The notes: generated by a model from the sequence alone, not told the origin. A stretch of 64,000 bases of DNA from Atriophallophorus winterbourni (GCA_013407085.1 JACCGJ010020209.1:62001-126000), one strand, 5' to 3'; shown: positions 24,109-35,185, counted from the first letter of the stretch. Program-made: numbers and translations.

Positions 24109-24890
24109 ACGACAGGGAACAAACGGTATCGCGAAGTATAGTTCTACTTGGTGTACCAGAAAATACTTCTAATGCATCGAATCAGGAAACGGTAGAGCAC
24201 GACGGCAAACAATGGCGCTATATTGCGTGTTCTCTCGATATTTCTAATGCCGTTGTTGTTGACACTTTTCGAGTTCCTTTTTCGCCAAAATACAAGGGGG
24301 ATGGACCGAAATCTCTGAAGATTACGTTCGTGACTAGCGCTATGGCTGAAATAGTAAGGTCGGAATGGACAAAAAAGAAACGAACACTACCCAAGAATGT
24401 TAGACTCAGCCCACCCAAACCAATGAGTGAGACACACTCGCGGCTGGGGGAGGTAGACGGCAGCGTTCCCACCAAAACGGAAGCAATCAATACATCAAAA
24501 AACGTAGTGGGTCCGGCTCAAACCGAGTCGGACCGAGTACATCATGGTCCGGCTCTCAGGGTGTCGGACATACAAACATCATCCGCATTGGCTCGCTACA
24601 CGAAAACCACTGTTAAATGCCTATACACAAATGCACAGTGCTTGCGGAACAAAATCGCCGAATCGTCCCACTTTAATGCTCAGTTTTCTGCTGACATCAT
24701 TGCTGTTACCGAAACATGGTTTTACGATCAGGTGAACAATTGCGAGGTGGCACATCCCAATATGATCCTACTTCAACGAGACCGTTCAAGATCAGGTGGT
24801 GGTGTTGCTTTGTATTATAACGAACGTCTTCAATGCACAGCTGTACCTGACACAAGGTGTAGCCTTGTGTGCTGTAGCCTTCGCTTGTAA
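24105..24890 (+). pseudogene. CR1 ORF1 end joined to start of ORF2 endonuclease
   Basis: Residues 1-110 form a second RRM-like stretch (RSIVLLGVPENTSNASNQ, SLKITFVTSAMAEIVRSEW). From about residue 168 the frame enters the endonuclease: VKCLYTNAQCLRNKIAE, IIAVTETWF (catalytic Glu) and RSGGGVALYYNERLQC. The frame stops at 24890 and resumes at 24900 in another frame. The joined ORF1/ORF2 arrangement is unusual: in relatives the endonuclease opens ORF2. The second element (27845) shows the same endonuclease start. Confidence 0.65.
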
Positions 24891-24914
24891 ACTGGAGGGA
24901 ACTGTATACTTGGT

Positions 24915-25160
24915 GTGATCTACCGCTCGCCCAACTCTTCCGATGCCCACAATGAAACGTTGTTACAAATGATGCGCAACGCTGGAAATCTTAGAGGATG
25001 CCAACTGTTAATAATGGGTGATTTTAACCTCCCACATCTCTATACCAAAAGTGTGCATACTCAGCAATCCCTTGAGTACAAATTCCGTGAGATTATCACT
25101 TTCACTCCCCTATACAACCATGTCCATTCATTCACTCGACAAAGGGGCCTCAATAAATAA
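24915..25160 (+). pseudogene. CR1 endonuclease middle piece
   Basis: The 81-codon frame starts with IYRSPNSSDAHNETLLQM and contains LLIMGDFNLPHLY (catalytic Asp/Asn block) and FTPLYNHVHSFTRQRG. Sequence matches residues about 116-192 of the endonuclease of element II. The last codons meet a TAA at 25158. Confidence 0.7.
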
Positions 25161-25199
25161 TCAATTCTAGATCTGGTTTTAACCTCCGAAGCAACAGCA

Positions 25200-26417
25200 G
25201 TGGAGTCAGCGCAGTATCATAGTCCTTTGGGGCTAAGTCACCATCTTGTGTTGTCCTTCGAATTCGTGTTCAACGCCAGAAGAGCGTCGGGCGTCGTTAA
25301 GTTCATCAGGAGAGTCGATTACTTCGGCCTTCGCGGTGCTATTACGACTATGGAGGAAAAACATCTCGATCGACGTTTCCCACCACACTCACTCGCGAAA
25401 TTACTAAAGACTTACATACATCCTGACGTTGACTACGCTGTACAAGCTTGGACGCCATGGATGGAAAAAAACACGCTCATCGAACGAATTTATCATAAGG
25501 CAACCCAAATGGTTACCAGATTGAATGATTCACCCTTTGAGCAGCGACTGACCAGACTTGAACTGTGCACCCTCGAGCGCAGGCGTATCCTACACGACCT
25601 CACTCTGACATATCGAATCATCTACGCAAAATCCCACCCTCCCAAACACCTTTTCGAGTTTGGTTCGGTTGTCCCCACACGCAGCTACCCTTTGACCCTT
25701 CAAATCCCACACTCACGATTGAATTGTCGTCGTCACTTCTTCGCTCTTCGTATATGCTTCTTGTGGAATAGCTTGCCGACAGATATTTTCACCTCAGCGA
25801 ACGAGCACATCTTTAAACAAAGGTTACGAAACCTCATGGTAAGAACTACTGCGTTGGCCCCTACATATTTATGTCTATATTTTTTAACGCACGGAACTAC
25901 CGTCCATCCAAGGATTCTTTTCCCTCAGTCTGTGTCGCAAATGAGGATTATTTTTGATCCACCTATGAAGAACGCTGATGGATGGAAAAAACATCTCGCT
26001 CATCGAACGAATTTATCAGGGGTGGAGTTTCCCCCCAACGTTGTTCAAACAAAATTAATGACGGTGAAGAGAACAGGCTCACCCGGTATAGACAATATAC
26101 ACGCAAACATTTTGCACAATCTATCTTCCGAGTTGGCAATACCGATATCTGACGTATTCACGATGATCTTCGAGCAGAGCTTTGTACCAGAAACTTGGAA
26201 AACTGCCCTGATTAGTCCCATCTACAAGGGTGGTACAAGAAATGATCTTTTAAACTATCGCCCGATAGCGTTATTACCAGTGCTATCCAAAGTAATGGAG
26301 TCCATAATAGCTGATGCCTTACGGAATCACTTTCAGATTAATAATTTAATCTCCGAGGCACAGCATGGATTCAGGAAAAAACGATCCTGTCTGACAAACT
26401 TGCTATTCGCAAAATAA
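25200..26417 (+). pseudogene. Chimeric CR1 ORF: endonuclease end + C-terminal domain + start of a second RT
   Basis: Residues 1-50 end the endonuclease (LGLSHHLVLSFEFVFNARR, FIRRVDYFGLRGA). From about residue 58 the frame reads the CR1 C-terminal region (KLLKTYIHPDVDYAVQAW, RIYHKATQMVTRL, IPHSRLNCRRHFFALRICF), so the RT is skipped. From about residue 285 an RT begins (SPGIDNIHANILHNLSSEL, ISPIYKGGTRNDLLNYRPI, EAQHGFRKKRSCLTNLL). The frame ends at a TAA at 26415-26417. A short word near 25979-26019 repeats 25459-25497 (ATGGATGGAAAAAA, CTCATCGAACGAATTTATCA), perhaps marking the joint. Confidence 0.7.
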
Positions 26418-26450
26418 TCTTGGTCTGAGCTACTGGATGCCGGCCACTCC

Positions 26451-26816
26451 GTGGACGTAATTTATATCAATTTCTCAAAAGCCTCCGATCGCGTGAATCA
26501 CGAAATACTTTCGTCGAAACTACTTACCTACGGAGTACAGGGTAAACTCCATGCATGGATTAAAGAATGGTTGATATCTCGTGAGATGTACGTGAGAGTC
26601 AAAAATGAACTATCCGAGTCGATTAAAGTTGCCCGTGGTGTCCCACAAGGATCAGTCCTCGGACCGCTTTTGTTTTTAATATATATAAACGACTTGCCTA
26701 CTGTATTACAGTCGTCCGTGCTTATTTTCGCTGATGACGCAAAGCTTTGGCGCAAGATAGACTCCACAGACGACACACAGAACCTGCAACGGGATCTCGA
26801 TATGATTCACACTTGA
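26451..26816 (+). pseudogene. CR1 reverse transcriptase catalytic core
   Basis: In the same frame as the preceding and following pieces. The motifs are VIYINFSKASDRVNHEI (first catalytic Asp replaced: INFSKASDRV where relatives have LDMSKAFDRV), ARGVPQGSVLGPLLFLIYIN and LIFADDAKLW (Asp pair intact). The frame stops at a TGA at 26814-26816. Both stops in this RT look like single substitutions. Confidence 0.75.
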
Positions 26817-26831
26817 TCCATAGACAACGAA

Positions 26832-27533
26832 ATGCCCCTAAATGCTTCGAAATGCAGCCTATTGTCTCTCAACAGCAAGTCGAGCAAAGAATATTATCTT
26901 GGTCGCACTGTTATTAAACCCGCCTCCTCCGAAAAAGATTTAGGTGTGATTATCCAATCAGACTTAGGAAACTCAATGCAATGTCGACTGGCTGCCTGCA
27001 AAGCTGAAAACAACTTGGGTCTCCTTAAAAGAGTCCTAGGTTCGTTTGACCCCAATATTGCCTGCAAATTGATTTCAACGTACATCCGTCCTCATGTTGA
27101 ATATGCTATACCGGCATGGGATCCTTGGTTGAAAAAAGATATTCTGCTATTAGAAACTCCACAGCGCAGAGCGACAAAACTCGTCCTGGGACTATCAAAT
27201 TATCCATACGAAACGCGACTTAAATTATTGAATTTGCATTCGGCTGAATACAGACGGAAACGAGGAGCACTTATATTCATTTGGACAGTGCTTAATCAAA
27301 CAAATCACCCTTGCGGTCATTTGTTTCATCTTTCCCATAACACACATCTGCGAGGTCACCAATTAAAACTTTACCAACAGCATAGCAGTTTGAACTGCCG
27401 CAAGTATGCATTTTTCGTTCACAATGTGCAACTGTGGAACAGTTTACCTACTCATGTGGTACAATCTGGAACTGTTGACGTTTTCAAAAAATCACTAGAT
27501 ATCCAAATGGAAAAGTATGTTTCTTGTGTTTGA
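26832..27533 (+). pseudogene. CR1 post-RT C-terminal region
   Basis: The 233-codon frame continues the RT frame after the TGA. It contains SSEKDLGVIIQSDLGNSM, NNLGLLKRVLGSFDPNI, TYIRPHVEYAIPAWDPWL, QRRATKLVLGLSNYPYETR and VHNVQLWNSLPTHVV. This is the standard region that follows RT in CR1/LINE proteins. It ends about 190 bp before the 3' tail. Confidence 0.75.
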
Positions 27534-27720
27534 CAATAATCTAACAAGATTTTGATATTTTTTACCATGTACATTTTTGTGGGTCTTGTAAAGCATAGCT
27601 TTTTACCTGCATATAATCTATGAATAAATCTATGAATGATCATACAAGTAACGATTTTTAAAAAAAATTTCATACGTGTATCCTATGGTACTGTACAGCA
27701 ATTTGCTTTTTTTAACCATA

Positions 27721-27744
27721 AATCTTGAATCTTGAATCTTGAAC
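27721..27744 (+). repeat. 3' terminal tandem repeat of CR1 element I
   Basis: Three near-perfect 7-bp TTGAATC repeats end the element. The same tail ends element II at 30772-30793, and a weaker one lies at 44114-44142. Confidence 0.85.
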
Positions 27745-27844
27745 ATATGACAAATTCGCCAGTGAAAATATCTCAACTTGCTTCGAAAAACGACAAAAGT
27801 CCGACGTCGACAGCGTCGGACCAATAAATACTGTTACTGACTCG

Positions 27845-29509
27845 TTGTTACATGCTAAAAGCTCAGTAAAGTGTCTCTATACGAATGCCCAAAGTTTGTT
27901 TAATAAATTGGCTGAACTAACCGAGCTCTGCAAACGTTACTCACCAGACCTCGTCGCTGTGACTGAAACCTGTTTTCAATCTTGTATGACTGAAAGCGAA
28001 CTGTCGATCCCAAACATGATACTATTACGGAACGATCGTCCACGAAAAGGTGGTGGTGTGGCTTTATACTTTCACGAACGTCTTCAGTGCATGAAGATTC
28101 ACGATCCTAATCTCGAATCAGAAGATACCCTCTGGTGTAGCCTTACACGGGAGTCACAGGACGACAGCATCATTGGTATAATATATCGCTCTCCATCTTT
28201 GACGGATGCTCAAAACGACAGGGTATTAAAGGCTGTACAATATGCCGGAGAGATGCGAATCTTCCAATTACTGGTAATGGGAGATTTCAAACTTCCTCAT
28301 CTTTTTAACAGATCAGATCACCCTCTACACACACCTGATCATAAATTCCGTGAGCTGATCAATATAATTCCACTCCATAACCATGTGTCCGACTTTACTC
28401 ACAGAAGAGGATCAGAGTTACCGTCCGTTTTGTATCTAATCCTTACTTCCGAGACAACAGCAGTTAAACGTGTTGACTACATTGCCCCTCTCGGTGGAAG
28501 TGATCATCTTGTGTTAGGATTTGATTATGTATGCAGCGCTAGACGAGGATGTGAGTCCGCAAAACTATTCAGAAGGATCGACTTCGTGAGTTTACGTGGC
28601 GCGCTTGGGTTAGTAAATTGGCGAATGCTTGATTATCACAACACGGGAACACATTGCACCACACTTACAAAAAGTCTTCAGTCAAGCATTTATCAAAATT
28701 CGCGATTTGTTAATGAACGACGGGTAAACGACTTTCGCTTTAAACTTCGTAGTCGCACGAAAAAATGGATCGGGCAAAGAAACTCTGCTTGGTTTCAACA
28801 CAGAAATACCAAGACTGATGCGTCATGGCAACAATTTTGCGGAATTCGCAACAAAGTAAACACTCTCATCAAAGAGGACAAGCAAAATTACCATCGCTTT
28901 CTATCTTTGAAAATGGAAGGAAATCCTGAATTGCTTTATCGGATTGTCAATGCTCGATCGAGCGTGAAACCAGGGGTGTTTCCTGTTCTTACTGACGATG
29001 GATTAACAGTCTCTGCAAAGGATACAGCTGATACTCTCGCTCAATTGTATGCTAAAGTATTTTGTCCGTTAGCGATTCAATCGACTAAAGAATTACCGCC
29101 ATCAACAGTGACGCAACAGCTGACTGAGATCGAGATAAATCCAGTGATTATACAAAGACATTTGTGTCGAATGAACCCTAGGAAATCCCCTGAAGCGGAT
29201 GGAATCACTCCGACTTTACTAAAATCCTGCGAACAGCAGCTGTGTGAACATTTGTGTGAATTGTTTAAACATTCTCTAACTGAAGGAGTGGTGCCAACAG
29301 AGTGGAAGACAGGTGTAATTTCACCTATCAACAAAGGCGGTAGACGTTCAGATCCGACAAACTACCGTCCTGTCACCCTACTTCCAGTGATATCCGAAGT
29401 TCTAGAGCGTATAGTTACTGAAAATATAGTTCATTACGTGGAATCACAAAATATGCTACCTGTAGCACAGCATGGTTTCCGTAAATCTCGCTCATGCTTG
29501 ACAAATTAG
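27845..29509 (+). pseudogene. CR1 ORF2, endonuclease and first half of reverse transcriptase
   Basis: The 554-codon frame opens with KCLYTNAQSLFNKLAEL, then LVAVTETCFQSC (catalytic Glu), RKGGGVALYFHERLQCM, IIGIIYRSPSLTDAQND, LLVMGDFKLPHLF (Asn of GDFN replaced by Lys) and GGSDHLVLGFDYV (Asp-His pair). The linker is followed by RT blocks NPRKSPEADGITPTLLKSC, WKTGVISPINKGG, NYRPVTLLPVISEVLERIV and AQHGFRKSRSCLTN. The TAG at 29507-29509 falls where element I has Leu, and the same frame continues for 380 codons beyond. GDFK in the nuclease suggests loss of function apart from the stop. Confidence 0.85.
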
Positions 29510-30649
29510 TTGACGGTTTTAAATGACTGGACCCAAGCGGTTGACGAAGGAGCTAGCATCCACGCTTGTTATCTGGATATGTCTAAAGCTTTTGACCGAG
29601 TTGATCACTTTCGATTAATACAATGGCTGAAGCAAATTGGTATCAGCGGACAGCTACTCATATGGCTTGAAAGTTACCTCAGTGGGCGCAAGGCGATCGT
29701 TCGAATCAACGGGGTACAATCACAGGCTATTGATGCCTCTAGTGGCGTCCCGCAAGGTTCAGTCCTCGGGCCAGTACTTTTCTTGGCTTACGTAAACGAC
29801 CTACCAGAGACGCTCGCATGCAAGGTGATTCTTTTTGCTGATGACAATAAACTTTGGACGCGGATAAAAACAACTGCGGACTGTGTACAGCTGCAACGTG
29901 ATCTAAATGCTCTACATGAATGGTCGGTACGGAATAATTTACCATTCAATTTCCAAAAATGCAAGGTGTTGCAAATAAGTAAGCCATTCCGATACCAATA
30001 TCAATTTGGGCAGACTATTTTGAGCTGGACAGAATCGGAAAGGGATATTGGAGTCTGCGTATGCGGCAACCTGAAGAACAGCCTGCATTGTGAGGTTATC
30101 TACAAGCGTGCTTCCAAGCTTCTAGGTATGCTGCGACGGATTTTCAGAACCTTCTCGCCTGGAACGTTGCCCACCATCGTGAACGCCTATATAATTCCAA
30201 CCATGGAGCATGCATCACAAGCTTGGACTCCGTGGTTAAAAAAAGATATACTGTTGCTTGACAAAATATACCATCGCGCAACCAAACTCGTAAGAGGTTT
30301 CCGGAATCTAACGTACGAGGAACGATTGCAAAAACTGAGGCTCCTCACTCCCCTTCAAAGAAGCCCTCGAAGCAATGTGATACTGACATACAAGATATTA
30401 AATACCCCACATCATCCCTTAAAACATTTATTCGAATACCGTGAGTCACGACATACACGCAGCCACTCAGCGAAACTGCAAATTCCCCACTCCCGTGTCA
30501 GCTGTCGCCGATATTTTTACTGTGTACGTGTCTGTTTCCTTTGGAATTCCCTCCCCGAAACTCTTGTCATCTCTCCCAACATCGAAATGTTTATTCGAAA
30601 TTTGGATACTTATTTGTTGCATAATGAATGGACGACACCTGCGTATTGA
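29510..30649 (+). pseudogene. CR1 ORF2, second half of reverse transcriptase and C-terminal region
   Basis: Directly continues the previous frame after the TAG. It contains CYLDMSKAFDRVDHFRLI (first catalytic Asp), SSGVPQGSVLGPVLFLAYVN and VILFADDNKLW (catalytic pair). The C-terminal region follows: ERDIGVCVCGNLKNSLHC, YIIPTMEHASQAWTPWLKKD, KIYHRATKLVRGFRNLTY, IPHSRVSCRRYFYCVRVCF and LWNSLPETLV. Length and order are normal for CR1. If the TAG were read through, ORF2 would be about 934 residues. Confidence 0.85.
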
Positions 30650-30771
30650 CTCATGGTAACTACACAACGTGACTATACTTGACATTACATGTTTATTTTA
30701 TACCTATTTCCTGAACGAATATTCAATGTGATATGGTAATTGTGAAGCTATGTGCTTTTTGTGACCATAAA

Positions 30772-30793
30772 TTCTTGAATCTTGAATCTTGAA
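30772..30793 (+). repeat. 3' terminal tandem repeat of CR1 element II
   Basis: Three TTGAATC-type repeats, matching the tail at 27721-27744. Confidence 0.85.
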
Positions 30794-32404
30794 AAGACCG
30801 TTCACGGAATTTTCACCGTACGTAGTTGAGCAACTACCGAGCACTTTATTTATTTTCTTTGCTTTGTAATTATTAGGAATTGCATTTCATGCGACACTGC
30901 CGATTCCAGACTACTGATGCCATATAATCCAATATAAGTGAAAACTGATTAACAAATGCTGTAATTTAACACGCAATCGCTCTCCCACTACATTATGGAA
31001 CTAATTTGAACCGGTTCTGTTCAACGATCAATGAATATGTTTGTTGCAACAATAGACAATAATAAGTTAACAAATTCGAAAGTGTAATTTATTGATTCGA
31101 ACTCACCATAGATAACTTCTGCAACGAGGGATTTAGCGTAATGTACAATTTATTGGAATTCTTTATCTACACAAATTCATGGGTTCAGGAAACAATAATG
31201 TGGATAAAATGTCTATTTATTTATAGTTTGAAATGTGTAATCAAATACGCAGAAATTAATGATACTCGATAGATCTCTTCCTGGATATAAACTATACGCT
31301 AATTGTATTCCACGCAACAAGCATTTGCTATCGTTGGATTTTATAATTTCTTGTCATTGGTGTTAGTGTTGCAAATTGTTACAAAAGTACCAATTAGGGT
31401 TATATGAAGCAGCATCGGCACGAATATTTTGTCGAAAGCCAAATATAAAAATGGCAAAAGAAACGAACACTCGAAATTCGATTTAATGGGTTAAAAACGG
31501 CGCAGCGACACCTGAAGCAAAACAACAGTCGATGTTAATTTGATTTTTGTAGGTGTTCAATCTTGCGTATTATACAAGCATTCCACTCAGCAGATATTAA
31601 CTAAACTTAGGCATTATAGGCTACAGAAACTGGGTAAATAGTAACTACCGGACGTTCAATGGAGCATTGCAGAAAATCAGGAATATGTGAAGGCTTTTGC
31701 TTGACAAGATTTTAAATCGACGGTAACATATATACATTGATAAACGATCGGAAATAGTGTAATAAAAAAACATCAATACACTAAACGATCAACAACTTAA
31801 TTTCGATTAAAAATGGCATATAATGCACCTAAGCAAATAAAGCAATCAAGAGAATTTCTTCGATCAACATGGCGTGAACAATTATCAAAAAACTAGTAGT
31901 TGAACATAAAGACCGCTACGTCAAATTGATAATTTAGATTGGTTTCAATGCCTGGAATTAATAATAAATAATAATAATTAATAATAATAATAATAAATTA
32001 TGTTTGAATATGTCTTTATATAAATGGGATATAAAGTTGGTCTAAAGCACCTTTAAATTTTGGCTTGGGTTACCAACAAAATTTTATTTATTGTTCATTG
32101 TAACTATTCAATTTTTTAACAGGACAATGTAACAAGTCTGGATTCGGAACTCTTATGGAGGATGTATGAAATCAAATTTTGATAAATTAGATTATATTAA
32201 TATAAAACAGAATATTTATGCATACATGCCAATAGAGTAGTTTGAAAATATTTCATTTTATTATTTAAAGTAAGGCCTACCGGATCGTCGTTTCGTGAAT
32301 GTGACTAGAACATCAACATTAATATTATTATTTCTTATTTAGACAATACTACTGCTAAGAATAGTTAAATGGTTATTTTATGAGTGATGTCAAAACAATA
32401 AAAA
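30794..32404. other. Non-coding stretch with (TAA)n tract
   Basis: An imperfect (ATA/TAA)n run lies at about 31958-31998. No coding or repeat signature otherwise. Confidence 0.5.
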
Positions 32405-32454
32405 ATATTCAAAAAAATTCTAATTGGGATGCAATTCCATCCCACACAAACACA

Positions 32455-32496
32455 CCCCACGACCTGCTTGGCGCAGTTGGCGCTCATCAAGTATGG
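32455..32496 (-). ncRNA. Hammerhead ribozyme relic with perfect helix II
   Basis: Minus strand: CCATAC, TTGATGA, GCGC-CAACT-GCGC (four perfect pairs), CAAG in place of GAAA, CAGGTC and GTGGGG. Helix I pairs CCATAC with GTGGGG except one mismatch. The triplet is GUC. C3-to-U and the GAAA change suggest that it is inactive, but helix II shows the ancestral structure. Confidence 0.6.
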
Positions 32497-32690
32497 ACAG
32501 TATAATTGAGATCGGCATGCGTTTGAATCTGTGGAAGAACTGAACACAAGTTGCGCTTGTATGCCACTGTTGGATTAGGTTGTTACGACTAGCATGTTCG
32601 ATCACATTAGACTGTACTGTTTTAGAAAGATTTTACAACCATAAACATAAAAAATGCTAATTTGCATGCAATTCCATCACGCAGGAACAC

Positions 32691-32731
32691 ACTACGACCC
32701 GTTTTGCGCTGCTTACGCTCACTAGGTAATG
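32691..32731 (-). ncRNA. Hammerhead ribozyme relic with covarying helix I
   Basis: Minus strand: CATTAC, CTAGTGA, GCGT-AAGCA-GCGC (helix II with one G-U), AAAAC, GGGTC and GTAGTG. Helix I (CATTAC with GTAGTG) forms six pairs although both strands differ from the neighbouring copy. Core positions G5, A6 and G12 are changed, so it is probably inactive. Confidence 0.6.
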
Positions 32732-32820
32732 GCATTTGGATCAGATTTGCATGCGCCTCAAACATTTGAAAAACAAATAACAATTTGAGCTAGTATGCCA
32801 CTGTTGTAAAACATTAATTA

Positions 32821-33655
32821 TTTAAATGATTATGTATCACCTTTTGAATATATAAAGTAGAAAATTAATTTCTTTAGAATACTTCTCTCGCGAATCGGAT
32901 TTGTGCAGAACATATTTTATATTTCGTGCGAAATTATTTATTGATACCAATACGTTCAAAATATGAATAGTACATTGATGTAACTCCATGTTATAACTGT
33001 GAAACTCGTTGGTTCATTTGTTTTCATATTATCGGCTTAATTTTGATAAAAGTAATGTTTTGGTCTGTATGACTTATTTCATTTTACATTACACGGTGCA
33101 TGCTTACTTCGATGTTCCATCAATTTCACTGAAATTATAAAAAAATTATTCATAAACACAATTTTACAAAAATTTAGAAACCTGATAATTATCATTCATT
33201 TATCATAATCATTGAATTCAGTTATGCCATACGATAGACAGCAAAAGCTTCAGTATATTATTGCCTATCTTTTTCCGTGATGCTTCTGCAATGCATCTAA
33301 GATTCGTGTAGCCGTATACGTTCAATCCGAAATTAATTCGTTCCTACATATTGGAACTCATCTTCGAAATTCCTCACATTAAGAGTTTGAGGTTACAATC
33401 TCATCGCTTTTGATTCTCGGCAAATTTTGAACGCGGGCATAGAAGTTGTTGATTGTGAAATATCTGGTTTACCAAACACTTCATTTCTTAAAATTCTGTT
33501 GACTAAATTGAATGTACATTGGTTTCATTTGCTAATAAAAACCTAGTATATTAGAATCGTCGAATCATTCACAAATACTTTTCATTGTGCTATAGAATAT
33601 TACAAAAAGTATATGTTTTAATTAGGGAATCACCATCATAACTTTCATAAGTCAT
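32821..33655. other. Non-coding stretch, nothing recognised
   Basis: No frames of note, no inverted or tandem structure seen. Confidence 0.5.
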
Positions 33656-33745
33656 AAATGATCATTTGAATGCATTTTCATCACATACACATACACCGGA
33701 CGAACGGCTGTATGTTACTTACATTTATTAGGTTGTTCGTACCAT
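33656..33745 (-). repeat. Degenerate copy of the hammerhead-bearing repeat
   Basis: GAATGCATTTTCATCACATA and ACACATACACCGG match the family flank, then the core region is eroded: the minus strand reads CCTAATAAATGTAAGTAACAT, resembling CCTGATGAGTGCAAACAGCA. No usable catalytic residues remain. Confidence 0.4.
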
Positions 33746-34261
33746 TCTTATCCAACAGTGAGATAAAAGCCCCACATTTTTTTCATTGTTTCATTTTTAC
33801 TGGATCTCTTTGAATTATATTTAAAATCCAATCCGACTCCAAATGTCAGTACTCAACTTAAGACGAAATCAATACGGCGTTTAAAGTTGCTATGAGTTTG
33901 AAAACAAAAGTTTGATCACAATTCGCAAATAATATATTGAAAAATTTAGTAATCGACATTTTCTGTATGTAATGCAACAATTCACAAGGTACACTTGATA
34001 GTCACTCCATAATAAATGTAGCCAATTTACGCCGAATATTATATTATAGTCGTTTTATCAACCATATTCGAAATGTGTTTCAATATGACTTTCATCCAGT
34101 TAAAAACGGAAAACCATTTGAAAAAATTAAATTCAATACAAATACCAAAATTTGCCTTGTCTAAAACCTCATAGCAGCCACAAGAAGATTTTTCGAGATT
34201 TAAAATTTTGTAACAAAATATGTATTCAGCAATAATTATAATTGTAATCAGCGAAATATAT

Positions 34262-34600
34262 TGTAGCGAGTCGGCTAGGAAGGCCGGGAATGACAGCTGA
34301 CAAACACCTGACCAATTGTCCAAACATTCCGGTCATCGGTTCAACATTCACCGAGTTAGAACCACCCTGCGTTGCACACACGAACATCGATTCCTACATA
34401 AGTTCAGCCTGTCCAACGCTAATCGCCTTGGTCAAAGGCGTTGATTACACCAAAGACAAATAACAAAGCACAAATCTATATTGCATAAACCAAACAAACA
34501 ACCGCAAAACTGATCCCTAAACATGTGTTTTTGTTGTCAGTTGATTTTTTGCCAACCGGAACAACTCAAGTCCTCGCGACGTACGGTTTTTTATCCGATA
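34262..34600. other. GC-richer block, possible solo LTR
   Basis: The block begins TGTAGCGAGTCGGCTAGGAA and is clearly richer in G+C than its surroundings up to about 34600. It ends in TTTTTGTTGTCAG then GATTTTTTGCCAACCGGAAC. The TGTAGCGAG start is common for LTRs of Ty3/Gypsy elements, but I see no matching second copy and no certain target-site duplication. An exon or promoter of a host gene is the alternative. Confidence 0.25.
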
Positions 34601-35079
34601 TTGGTTTATTTTATATTGGTTGATTGCGGCTGATTTTGTTCATTTCCACATATTACCGAATTTGTTGTCGCTGGAACCGTCCTAATGGAATCGCTCAAAA
34701 ACCTGAAATAATACGAGTTTGCGATTTTCGTCTTCGATCGTTTCGCTGTTTTAGTTTCTTCAGTTGTTCCGGGAAATGGAGTTCAGTGTATCATTTGAAA
34801 GCTTGTAATTAGCACTCAGATAATGCACTTTGCAGCATAATTCACAAATTATTCAATTTTGCATATAAGGGTTTCCTACTTAGTGAACTTTCCGCATGCA
34901 CTCAGCGGTCCTCAATATAAAACTGATGCAAATTCAGTGAATGAATTTCTTCGTTCAAGACTACGGTATTACCCCATCTACATGTCTTTAGGTAAATGCG
35001 ACTAAAAACGATTGTCGTATAAACCATGGCCAACGGGGCTCACATTTTCATACATCCCTTACCAATTCTTCACCTTTTC
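34601..35079. other. Non-coding stretch, nothing recognised
   Basis: One 62-codon frame (34624-34812, plus) has two Cys and many Arg/Phe but no known motif. Confidence 0.35.
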
Positions 35080-35185
35080 AAGACATGCGGATTCTGATCC
35101 CGCTGAGCCCACCTGATGTGTTTAAACAGTGTGAAACCTGAATGTGTGTTGTGTGTCTGTGTGATGAATGAATATGCCAATGAAT
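35080..35185 (+). repeat. Copy of the hammerhead-bearing repeat
   Basis: ATGCGGATTCTGATCCCGCT, the core, and TGTGTGTTGTGTGTCTGTGT then GATGAATGAATATG follow the order seen at 46.3 kb. The tail repeats (AATGTGAATGAATTC) are local. Confidence 0.6.
35107..35148 (+). ncRNA. Hammerhead ribozyme relic
   Basis: CCCAC then CTGATGT, GTTTAAACAGTGT, GAAA, CCTGA and ATGTGTG. The GAAA motif and six of seven CUGANGA bases remain (A9 is U). Helix II has drifted to a GTTTAAAC palindrome. Probably inactive. Confidence 0.45.

Larger units (their letters stand above)
22767..27744 (+). mobile_element. CR1-type retrotransposon I, mosaic copy
   Basis: The element runs from a 5' region adjoining the RTE fragment to a 3' tail of AATCTTGAATCTTGAATCTT. 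It contains an ORF1 with a zinc finger and RRM-like segments, an endonuclease, a reverse transcriptase and a CR1-type C-terminal region. Inside, the endonuclease jumps straight into a C-terminal segment (25.35 kb), after which a reverse transcriptase begins afresh (about 26.0 kb). The copy therefore joins parts of two elements. Short 3' tandem repeats instead of poly(A) are typical of the CR1 clade. Confidence 0.8.
27745..30793 (+). mobile_element. CR1-type retrotransposon II, 5'-truncated but otherwise nearly intact
   Basis: This copy starts right after the tail of element I and ends in TTCTTGAATCTTGAATCTTG. It lacks ORF1. ORF2 runs 27845-30649 in one frame with a single internal TAG. The 3' UTR (30650-30771) is short, followed by the 7-bp repeats. 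Its relatively complete ORF marks it as the youngest CR1 in the window. Confidence 0.85.
32405..32820 (-). repeat. Two tandem units of the hammerhead-bearing repeat
   Basis: Unit 1 (about 32405-32645) and unit 2 (about 32646-32820) share TTTGCATGCAATTCCATCAC-like starts, the core, and TATGCCACTGTTG ends. Unit 1 also holds the ATTAGGTTGTTACGACTAGC segment seen at 16.8 and 52.6 kb. Each unit has one ribozyme core on the minus strand. Confidence 0.7.
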
